Shown here: positions 25,613 through 37,600 of the stretch, one piece after another | Numbering within the stretch: the first letter of the stretch is position 1 | Layout: every line of letters starts with the position of its first letter | NCBI GenBank assembly: GCA_021613375.1 | Contig: CM038704.1 | Coordinates: 30,876,582 to 30,940,581, forward strand | DNA from: Megaleporinus macrocephalus | Taxonomy: Eukaryota; Chordata; Actinopteri; Characiformes; Anostomidae | Direction of reading: 5' to 3' | Length of the DNA: 64,000 nt | The notes under the pieces: generated by a model | The model's database searches: none | What the model was told of the DNA's origin: nothing | What the model saw: the letters and a program-made list of their open reading frames with translations, nothing else | Program-made: the position numbers and the translations under genes

Positions 25613-28600
25613 TGTGTCTACATAGATTTCTGTAAAGTCATTTGTAATCAAAAATACTTAAGTAATTGTAATTTGTTACATTACTTAAGTTTTATTGTTA
25701 AATGATTTGTACTTTTACAGTTCAGAGAAAACACATGCTTTTTTTAGCTCTATTTACAATTCAAATGTACAGCTTTAATAGATTCCATAATCATTTAACA
25801 TTTAAAGGCATGTGATATTTACAAGTGATTATGTTTAAATTAATTTTGTGGTTTTCACTTTAGTAACTGTCTTGAACTGTAGGACTTTAATGTTTATTTT
25901 ATTTAAATGAACGATTTAATGGTTTTTTAGTCACTAGCAAAGCAAAGATAACATTACCAAAGTGTATTCAGCAGTGATTGTATCTGTAGTGAGGATTTTA
26001 ACTAATTTTGAGCCAAAAAAACAAAAACTCCAGCCAGTACAGGACAGCTTTGACCAGCTGTACACACATAAAATATATAATATTTTTCATTACTTAATTT
26101 CTGTTTTTCAAGACAATGAGATCAAACTACTCACCATCTGACCATGAGGGACAGGGATGCAGTCTCACATACATTTACATTTATGGCATTGATGCTGTTA
26201 TTCAGAGTCCCCTTTTTAAATTAGATAAATAAACAAACATCTTTTTTATATTCCATTTGAAGGCTGTAGTTTTAAAGTAAAAAGTATTTTGTTAATGACA
26301 ATCAGTAGAATGATTCCTACACAGTAATATCTGTGTTTTGTAGATTTCTGTGACTTACATGATAGTGCCTATTCATGAGTTCAGTATGACTTGATGCCTA
26401 AATGCCACATCCATGTGTATTTTTGGCACAACATTAATGAAGTCTGCTCTGGGTATTTATTCAGGGTCACTGCAAAGTCATATAGTCTCCTGCCTTCTTA
26501 TGTCACTATATTTAACCCTTAACTCATATGTTAAGCTATGTGCTCAGTGAATATTAACCGCCACACAATGCCTGTGTCCAGGCATACTCCTGAGATAGGA
26601 TCACAATCTATCTGTTCAGAGAGACTCACCCCTTCACACTCACTCTGCAAGGGCTAGTGAGCCTGTGGGATTTGTCGGATAGGCTTCTGATATTCTTCCC
26701 TGCTGACTAGATAATACTTATTTATTTCTTTGCCAGCTGTCCTGTGACTAAATGTCACTCACGTACACAAGGTGGCTATGCTGGGAAATGCAGGAGATAA
26801 TGCAGAATCTGCACTACAGATGATGTTTGCAGTCTCTGACAGATGCATTTCCGAGCGCACTGCCTTCACTTTAAAACAGACAACCATGAAAGCAATGTCA
26901 GATGAAAGGTGTTTTTTCTTTGATAGGGCCGCCGGTGCGGTTCAAGAGGGCCCTGCAGGATGTGGAAGTGAGGGAGAGGGATGTTGCTGTTCTGGAGTGT
27001 GAGGTTCCAGAAGAATCCATCTCCACAGCATGGTACCTGGAGGATCAGAGGCTTCAGCCAGGCAGCAAATATGGCATGGAGCAAAAGGGCACAAGACGGT
27101 GGCTCACTATACGAGACGTGGGAGCAGATGATGATGGTGTTTACCTGTGTGAGATGCCAGATGGAGGGAAGAGCATTGCAGAGTTGGCTGTGAAAGGTAA
27201 GTGAAGATTATTTCAATGATGCTGTTGTTTCTGGGGCAAAACTTGTCTTTTCAGTCAGTGTACTTGTACTAATAGCAAGATTTTTTTTAATAAAAATATT
27301 TTTATGACACCCCTGGACAATTTTATGAGTGAAATCTGATTATAGTAGAATCCCATTCATAAAAGTTTTGCAGTTCACCTGAGCAATAAGGAACACTAAG
27401 CAGTTTTAGGCAGCTGGAGATGTTAAGACTGTGCCTGGAATAGGACAAATGTCTATACTGACCCCAAGCACAGCAAGGAGGACTGTTCAACTGGCCAAAG
27501 AATCTCCAAGAATAAAATCTGTGAAATTGCAGACCTTTGAGAGACCTTGGGGTCAGAATGTCCTCCAAACTACAGTGAGACACCACACACATGACCACAA
27601 ATTGTTTGGGGGAGGGGTTCCAAAAGAAAGCCACTAGTGTCAAGCACTCAAGGCAGAGTCTTAACATTTCCAGCTGCCTAAGACTGCTTAATTAGTGTTC
27701 CTTATTGCTCAGGTGAACTGCAAACTTAAAACAATCAGACACCACACACGACCATCAATTGTTTGGGGAAAGAAAGGATCTTCTGCAGCACAATGATCAA
27801 AAGCACATTCAAATTAACACAAAAATGGTTCAGTGAGGTTTTGCCATGGCCATCCTTGCCTCAGACTTAAAGCCCTGGGAAACCTGTGGGAACAGGGAAA
27901 TCTGGTGGACCTCAGAATCTGAAGTATCTGAGGAAATTTTGTATAGTTGAATGGTCTCAGATCCCTCAACATGTGTTCTCCAGTTTCATTAAGCAGTAGA
28001 GGAGAAGACTCACAGCTGTTATTTTTGCAAAGGGAGGCTACACAAAGTATTAAATGAAGGGGTGCCAACAACTGTGACACACATAGATTAGAGAATTTTT
28101 TTTTCACTTATTGTATTTAATTGAGGCGGCACGGTTGTGTAGTGGTTAGCACTGTCGCTTCACAGCAAGACGATCCGGGTTACATTCCCGGTCCGGGCCG
28201 TTCTGTGTGTAGTGTGCAAGTTCTCCCCGTGCTTGAGTGGGTTTCCTCCGGGTACTCCGGTTTCCTCCCACATGTCCAAAGACATGCATAATAGATTGAT
28301 TGGTCACTCTAAATTGCCTGTAAGTAAGTGTTGGCCATGCGATGGACTGGTGAACTGTCCATGGTGTACCCCGCCTTCGCCCGATGACGCTGGGATTGGC
28401 TCCAGCCCCCTTATGACCCCGACTAGCAGGATTAAGCAGCAGATGATGATGGATGAATGTATTTAATTGTATATTGAACTTTGTCAGTATTTTGAATGAA
28501 AGACATGAAAAAGGATGAAAGAGGATGAGAAAGCATTAGTAATTGTAACATATGCACAGTAAGATTAGAAAACAAATTAGGGCCCAGATTCACAAAAAAA

Positions 28601-31600
28601 AATCATTAGAAAAAACAAACACTAAGGCGTTTTTAAGAATGCTCTTAAAGATCCTCTTAACAAAATATAGAAGTTATATATGAAATAGTAAAATTATGTA
28701 ACATTTTAAACGAGAACTAGTGGTGATAATAGAGCAAATAACCACCAAAAAGTTATTTTTATTTTAAAGGGGACATATTATGCACATTTTCACTGTTAAT
28801 AATTTTAATTTAGGTCTACTAGTCTACTAGAATATGATTACATGTTTCAGTTATCCCAAGACACTAAACAACTCTATCCACTCTGTTATTCTGAGTGGAT
28901 AGAGTTGTTTAGTCTACTGTTATTCTGTTCCCCACTTACACCAGTGTGGCTGCACTTGTAGCAGGCTTGCCACTGTGTGTTCCAGGCAGCTGAGAAAAGT
29001 GACCTCAGAATCCGAGTTATAGAGTTTGAAAGTGTTTGCAGTTACAGCCCTTGCTAGCTAAATGCACACTTCGGGGTCAAATTAAGTTGATTCTCTATGT
29101 AAACATGAGTACACATTAAATTTTTATGCTTAATTAACAAACATGTAAAAAACATAATGAAACATACTGCAACCTGTGCAAAAGTTCTGGCACAAATGTT
29201 TTTGTTTTTTTTCAATATGCTAAACTCTACTTTTTTAGGGTCTTTAATAATGTGGATGATTTGGTCTTCAGGTACTATTGTGAAGAAACTTCCTCGGAGG
29301 CTGGAGGTACTGGAAGGAGAGAATGCTGCATTCTGTGTGGAGGTTGAGGAGGAGGAGATGGAGGTGTTCTGGTTTAAAGACGGCCTGCAGTTGCGGGACT
29401 CGCACCAGACCATTATCAAATCTTTTGGGAAAACTCACATCCTGGTCTTCGTCAACACCTCTTATCAAGACTCTGGCACAGTTACGTTTATGGCAGGCAG
29501 ATCAAGGACAAGTTCCAAACTGCGAGTCAAAGGTAAGAGGTCGTACATAATATGAATTATTTTGACACCACTTTTGTTTGATGCCTCTACTTAATGGAAA
29601 AAAATGACATTACGTTTGTAGTGACGTCTATGAAGACACATATGAATGTTGGTGTACAGTTGATTGTAGTGTAGTAAATTAAAAAGAAATCAATTTTACA
29701 TGGTTTTACTTTTACTACAGATTTGTATGGTGTCTGTGTTTTTTTTAGAAGCATAGCTTGTGTCTAGCTTAGATCCAGCAGTTACCCTTGTATACCCACC
29801 AATTAGCACTGGTGCTACCGGGCTTTTTTGTATTTAGCTATATCATGGCCAAAAGGTCTGTAGACATTTCAGCCTTTATAATGGTGGATACTACTGTTTC
29901 TATACAGTGCCAAAGAGCACATAAGCAAGTCTATTTAAGATTGTTGAACAAACAATATGTTATGATGATTTAAGCACGCTTTCATCCTGCATTAGGTACC
30001 TCAGCTTCGTAGCTCCAGTTCAGAACCAAAGAAGGAAAGTTCAGACACCATGTCTTAGCTCATGGACTGTGTTTGGTGTATTTGTACACTATGTACTTTT
30101 CACTGCCTTAAACATAGGCAGTAATATTTGCTTAGTTTTTCATAAGCAGTCATGCTATCTTGTCTGCTTGTCTTTTTCTTCAGCAATCAGACACTGTCCT
30201 CCCATCTCTCCTGTGGGAGTCCAAATGAACACAGACTGCCCGAATGGTGTCGTTCTGTCCTGGTCACCCTCTCCTAACCTGCAGAATTCCACTAAGTCTG
30301 TATATGTGGTGGAGTTCCAGGAGGTGGGCTCCCAGGAGTGGCAGCGCTGTCTAACCACAGAGACGGGCACCTCAGCGGAGATACTGGGTGACAGTGTGCC
30401 ATGTGAGGGCGATTACCGCTTCCGTATCTGCTGTGTGAACAAGTATGGCAGGAGCGGCCATGTGGAGTTCCCCAAAGTTGTGCACTTGGGTAGGAAACCA
30501 CTGAGCAACTTGTTTACACCTTACATTAACATGTGTCTTTGGTGATTGGATCACATCTGGATTTTACTCAAACCACACTCGGATTTGGTCAAACACAACG
30601 GTAAACACAATGGGTTTTGCCACTTGCTGATAGAATTATATTGATCCAATACAATTTGTAAGTACAGTGCCCTCCATAATTATTGGCACCCCTGGTTAAG
30701 ATGTGTTCTTTAGCTTCTAATAAATTGAGGGTTTTTTTAAATAATATAGGACCACGATGGAAAAAAGAGCAAAATCCAACCTTTATCTCAAGTGCATTTA
30801 TTCAGTAGGAAAAAAATCCCACATTAAGAAATAATTGTTTAACATCAAATAATGTGTGCCACAATTATTAGCACCCCTGATGTTAATACTTTGTACAACC
30901 CCCCTTTGCCAACAAAACAGCACCTAATTTTCTCCTATAATGTTTCACAAGATGGGAGAACACAGAAAGAGGTATCTTCGACCATTCCTCTTTGCACAAT
31001 CTCTCTAAATCATCCAGCGACCTGGGTCCTCTCCTCTGCACTCTCCTCTTCAGCTCACCCCACAGGTTTTCAATGGGGTTAAGGTCTGGGGACTGAGATG
31101 GCCATGGGAGGAGCTTGATTCTGTGTGTGGTCAACCATTTCTGTGTAGATCTTGCCATATGTTTAGGGTCATTATCTTGCTGAAAGACCCAGTGACGACC
31201 CATCTTCAGCTTTCGGGCAGAAGCCACCAGATTTTGTTTTAAAATGTCCTGGTATTTCAAAGCATTCATGATGCCATGCACCCTAACAAGGTTCCCTGGG
31301 CCTTTGGAAGTAAAGCAGGCCCACAGCATCACTGATCCTCCCCCGTATTTCACAGTGGGCATGAGGTGCTTTTCTGCATACTCAGCTCTTGTGTTACGCC
31401 AGACCCACTTACAGCATTTGTTGCCAAAAAGCTCTATCTTTGTTTCATCTGACCAAAGCACACGGTCCCAGTTGAAGTTCCAGTACTGCTTAGCAAACTC
31501 CAAACGTTTACGTTTATGATTGTGAGTGAGAAAAGGTTTTTTCCGTGCATGCCTCCCAAACAGCTTGTTGGCGTGTAGATAGCGTCTGATGGTGGTTTTG

Positions 31601-34600
31601 GAGACTTCGTGACCCCAAGATGCTACCATTTGTTGCAGTTCCGTAACAGTGAGCTTTGGAGAACTTTTTATTTCTCTTATCATCCTCCTCACTGTGCGTG
31701 GTGGCAAAATAAACTTGCGTCCTCGTCCAGACTTGTTTACCACTGTTCCAGTTGTTTTAAACTTCTTAATAATTCCTCTGACAGTAGGTACGGACAGGTG
31801 TAGGCGAGTGGCTATTTTCTTGTAGCCATTGCCTGACCTGTGAAGGTCAACACACATCTGCCTTACTTGAATGCTATGTTCCTTTGTCTTTCCCATGTTG
31901 AAGAGAAATGGCCTCTGTGTCACGTCATAATTATACCCCAGGGAAACAGGAAGTTGTGAATTGCTAATTAAATGTTCCTACATACTTTGATTAACTTCGT
32001 AAACTACTGTAGAAGTGACAGAAATTCTTTAATTACATTTATTTCCTAAGAATTGTTAGGGGTGCCAATAATTGTGGAACAGGTGATTTTATGAAGAAAT
32101 ATTATTTCTTAGTCAGGGATTTTATTTTCCCCCTGAAACTCTACTTGAGTTAAAGGTTACATTTTTCTACACTTTTCAGTGTGACAGTATGTTTCCACAA
32201 TAAAAACTGAATTTATTTTAAGGCTTTTGACACATCTTAACCAGGGGTGCCAATAATTATGGAGGGCACTGTATCTTAAATTAGCTTTGCAGCCATAGCA
32301 TAAGAAGTGTTTTTAGATAAAATAAACTTATTAACTGAAAACATGACCATATATTTTTAAGATGACTGCATATAAAAAGTCTACTTTTTAATTATAGTTA
32401 AATAGTTTGTGTCCACAGACCTTCGATGCAGTCATTTATCACAAAGGCATAATAGCTGTGTGGATCATAAAAATGTTTTTTTTTGTTTGTTTTTTTTTAA
32501 CAGATATAATAACCGTCTAATACCAAATTAAGCTGGCTGGCTAAATAGCTATTACAGCTAACTATCCAACTAACTAGCGCCTGGCTTGCTAATTCATTTG
32601 TGTTAACGAACCTCGAATGCCCACAAAATGAGGAGAGTTCATCATATCACGACAGATAAAGAGCTGTGTCCAGACTGTTTTGTTCAGTTGACAGAAAGTG
32701 AATTTCTATATTTATTATTTAGTCAAAGATTTTAAGTTCTGGTTATTCATAGTGTGTTGCAAGTGTTTGTGTGTTACCAGAACTGCAATTAAAAAATCAA
32801 ACAAAATCATATAACTTGATCTTACAGCAGTGCATATACCTGAATCACCTAAATATGTACACTGAGTGTATTGAGTCTATTAACATGCCGTTTATGCCAG
32901 ACTAATAAAACTGGATCTTAGCTGATTACTCTAGGGATGTATTTTTGTGAAAGGTGGCCAGAGTTTATCCAGAAATGATACAGAAACATGTAAAAATGCT
33001 CATACTGTTATAAAGCAATAGCTGCTCCAACTCAAAGAATCATTTGATGAGGGTGTTTTTACACAGGGCCAGTTTGTGTTGGGTATCTTGGTTTCCATTA
33101 ATAAATGATAATTTAAAAACTGAATTTTGTGTTTACTTGGCTTATTAAGTTTAGATAGGAAGTCTAGTGAGCAAAAAGAAGAAAGCAAGAGGGGGCACTT
33201 TATCTAATTGACTCATTTATCTATGTGCCCTGTTTGTCTGTCACGTGTATGGAGAATCTGTTACCATAATTGAATGTATTTGTAATGTCTTCCATGTCCC
33301 CTTATCTGCAGCCCCTGGTCCGAAGATCAAAACCCCACTAAAGAATGCTGTAGTGACTGAAGGGGAGGACGCAGTGTTCTCCATCGAGCTTTCAGCCTCT
33401 ATGATTGGCACCTGGTTTCTCAACAGCACACAGCTGCATGCCAGCGAGCGCTTCAGCATCAGCCAATCAAAAACGCTTCACACTCTGCGTTTCCACAATG
33501 TGCAGAATGTGTACGATGGAGCCGAAATCACGTTTATCGCCACTGGAGTCCGTGACTCAGCAGTCCTGCAGGTACAAGGTATGGAGCCTTAAAACTCACT
33601 GCCATTGTCCTATATATTTATCACCATACTTTTACAGTCTCATAGACGAGCAGAATGCACAGTAACTAAGCAACAGCTTGCAGAATGCAGAACTGTACTA
33701 AATGTATGCTGTTTGACTCACGAACCACTGTTTACAGTAATATAAATATAATTGTAATATAGGTACATGTATAAAATTATTCTAATATAGGTAGTGTGCT
33801 GTAATTTGTTGAATTTGTTGTTGAGTTTTTATGTGTTTTCAAAAACAAATGGAGATGTTGATTCCATATTTTGTAATAATAAACTGAATAATAAGTCTTC
33901 AAGACTGAATATTAAGTCTTCAAGGTTTTTGACCAAAAGTGGTCAAAAACCTTTTGGTGGCTAAAATTTTGGAATAAAAAGCAACAAATTTTGACTGAGA
34001 AAAAAAAGATTCAATAATTTATATTGACAAAATAAAAGACATTACAAACTATTGTAACAGTAATTAGATGTCAATGCTGTTTTTATTCATCAAAGTAAAT
34101 GTCCAGAAGCTTCAAACAGTATAAAATGCTGACTTAACCTCTAAAGGCACATAACGTACAGTACACAAAACTTTTCATTCAGAAAAAAAACAAAATACAA
34201 TTTGACTGGGGTACTTAAACATTTTGCCTATGATTGCAAATGACTGTTACTGTATATGAGATTCTCTGCTTTTTCAACTGTATCTTTCATAATGTAGTGA
34301 TGTGATGAAATAAATAATTAATGCTCAAAGTCTGTTGCAATTTACAGCTGCTGTGGCAAAGTTCACACCTCTGGCAGAGGCAGATAAGACTAAAAAAGTT
34401 GAGTCTGGAAACCCCATCGTGCTGTACTGTGAGGTCTCCCACTCTGCAGCGGAGGTGCACTGGTTCAAAGATGGAAAGGAGCTTCACCGAGAGGAGGGGC
34501 TGAACATCCAATCGGATGGCAATATGAGGAGAATTGTTATCCAGTCATCAGAGTATTCCCACTCTGGAGTGTACACCTGCCAATCGAATGACGATGTCAT

Positions 34601-37600
34601 CACCTTTAATGTGGATGTTGAAGGTAAATGTCAGGCTGCAGTATAAAGCTGATTTTTTCATTTCAATATTTTTCCCTGAATTCCAAATGTAGTCAATCAG
34701 TCATCACATCAGAGCACACCTTCAGCACAGTTTTAGACTGGGAGGGACAAAAAACCCGGCAAGAATACGAAAAAAGTGTGACATTGACATGAGTGACTGC
34801 TTTTCCTGGTTTGGCTCTGAAACATACTTTCATCTTTTTTTATAGACAACAGTACATCTTAGAAACAACATGAGCAAGTCTATTTGAGATTATTTGAGAG
34901 TGTGTGATAATTATTTAGACATGCTGTTTAAAGTCATATTAATAAGTGCTTATAATAATCATGTGAATAAGTTGCCTTGTAACTTCACTGGAAAACTTAG
35001 ACAACACACTTTGGGTTGAAGGGAATATTATGTGAATTAGATGTTTCTAACTATTACTGTAGTCATTTGTATAGTCTGACAGATGTATCATGGTACATAC
35101 TATCATTAATCGTTTATGATAAGGCAAGTATTTAATATCTAGTATATTGTAAATAATAACAATCACTATATGATCAAAAGTATGTGGACACCACTCCTAA
35201 TTATCAAATTCAGGTGTTTCTGCCAGACCTATTACTAACATGTGTACACAATAATGCCAGCTGCACACAAGCCTAAGATTACTATGCAAAATGTAAAGTG
35301 TCAGCTGGAGTGGTGTAAAGCGCCACTGGACTCAAATGTGTACTCTAGACCAGAGAATCACACCTTATTATCTAGCAGTCTGATGGACACATTTGTTTTA
35401 TGGCAGATGCTAGAATACACAGTGCCAACAGTAAAATTTGGTGGACAAGGGATAATGGTCTGGGGCTGTTATTTGGGTTTGGACTCAACCCCTTAGATCC
35501 AGTGAAGGGTAATGTTACTGCTACAACATACAAAGACATTTTAGTTTGAGGAGGTTTCTTGAAGGCCCTTTAATGTTCAAACAAGACTGTGCCCATGCAA
35601 AACTCATGACATCAACCCACTGAGCACATTTGGGATGAATAGGATTGTCCACTGCAAGACACAAATGCTGTTTTTACTGAATTAACACAAATACCAACAG
35701 ACATACTTCATAATTTTGTGGAAAGTCTTCCCAGATGAGTGGAGATAGTTATTGCTGCAAAGGTTGGCAACGCTATTGGTTTCGAATGTGATGCCCAACA
35801 AGCTTGTATAAGTGAAATGATCATGTGTCCACATACCTTTGGCCATACAGGGTATATGAATTTACACATTTTACTCAATTTACTCAAAAACAATAGAGGG
35901 CTATATGGTAGGAGATTACAGGAGAACTGAATTTGCTGGATTTTGAACATTGTTTTTCACTAAACCCTGCTTCACATTAATTAACCAAACACCCTCAGCA
36001 CCACGGGCCACATTCCAGAGTTTGAGCGAGGCAGAAAGGAGCAGATCTGTTGATGCTGGACATCCGTTAGTCCTCCACTGCGAGCTATCTGATCCAAATG
36101 CAGAAGTTTGCTGGCTCAAGGATGGTGAACCTATCTGTCCCCAGAGTGGAATAGATATGCTGACTAACGGGTACACTAGGACGCTGGTCATCGAGTCGGC
36201 CGATTTCTTCCGCTCCGGCACATACACTTGTCGGTCCGCTGATGATGTTGCTGTGTTTGAGGTGGACATTACAGGTGATATGGAGGGCTTTAAGCTTCTA
36301 CTTCTGCAAATCTTTGACCTTCAATCCTCTTCCTTAACCCTCTCTTGTCCATCCCTGTCATTTTCCATCTTTTTCACAAGCAAGGATTGCCCTTTGACTA
36401 GATTGACTACTATGGTGAATGCCTTTGAAATGCAGAACTCACTTGGGCAGCGCCTTTCGCTGCGGTTACCTAACCTCTTTTCTCTTTCATTTTTTTCTCC
36501 ATCATTGAAACAAGCTGCTGTGCATACTGGAAAAAAGACTGAAAATCTCAGTCTGATAAAACCTAAAACCTGTCTAATTGCATGGATAGAAACAAAGCTA
36601 AAACTAAATGTTGATTTATTCTTCTGTGGAACCTCATTCACGCTCACATTTACCCATTTACAGCAAAAAGCTTATCAGTTATTACTGTTATTACAGTTAT
36701 TACTGTTATTACTGATTCATTCTCACACACTATAGTTGGTCAGATCCACCGATGCTGATGTAAATATTGTCCTCTCTTATTCTGGCAGGTCCCCCAGTGT
36801 CATTTAAGGAAGTCTCCCCAGAAGAGAGGCATAAGAGCACTATGGAGCTGGACCCTGTGGTGCTGCACTGCGAGCTCTCAAGGCCTGACGCCACCGCTCG
36901 CTGGTTCAGAGATGGAGTTGAAGTCCTCCAGAGTGACACTGTCACCATCCAGGCGGAGGGCACCATGCGCAGGCTCATTATCCGCTCGGCACAGCTAAGT
37001 GACGCCGGTGCCTATACATGCCAAGCAGGAGACAACACCATGTCCTTCACTGTCAACATTAAAGGTGGATGCTGATGAAGTGCACTTTGCCATTTCAATA
37101 TTTATGCAGTCTAGAACATGAGCTACGCTCCCACTGGTAGACTAGAATAAAGGGAATAAGTTAGACAAGGTTTAAGAAGCACTAATCTAATTCAACATAA
37201 TGAGAAATTGAAGCAATTTGTAAATACAAAGATTTTTAAGTGCTTTATTAATTTCAAATGATTTTGTATATATGTGTATGTAACGTTGCAGTTAATGCTA
37301 CATTAGCTAGTGTTGACAGTTGACTTAATGTGACATTATTAATGCAAAATATCTCAAACGTTATGCCCTTCTTTTCCATATTCCATTGCTACAAAAAAAT
37401 CTCTAAATGAAGCTTAAAGGTTAAACAGATTAAATACATATTGGTGTATTAAAACCTCAATAGACTGCATGTGATTTTGGAATCATAATTTAAGGAAATT
37501 AGTGCTAAAGTTTGCAAATTGGTTTCTGTCTTGCATCTGGAATGTTTTTTTTGGATTTTGTTAATCTTGTCCTTGGTGTTGTTATTGTCATTGAACAGAA

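Larger units (their letters stand above)
22452..26926 (+). other. obsl1: obsl1 intron 1
   Basis: Longest intron, 4,475 bp. Holds the hAT-like element, the TA microsatellite and a small repeat at 26169; nothing seen in the rest. Confidence 0.8.

Noticed and set aside
25490..25705. Open frame of repeated Ile-Tyr
   Set aside because: It is the TA microsatellite read in frame.
31244..31803. Plus-strand frames inside the Tc1-like element
   Set aside because: Antisense shadows of the transposase.
36275..36735. Long extension of the Ig8 frame past its exon
   Set aside because: The Ig domain ends at the usual G-GT donor; the extension has no domain and the next exon is in phase.
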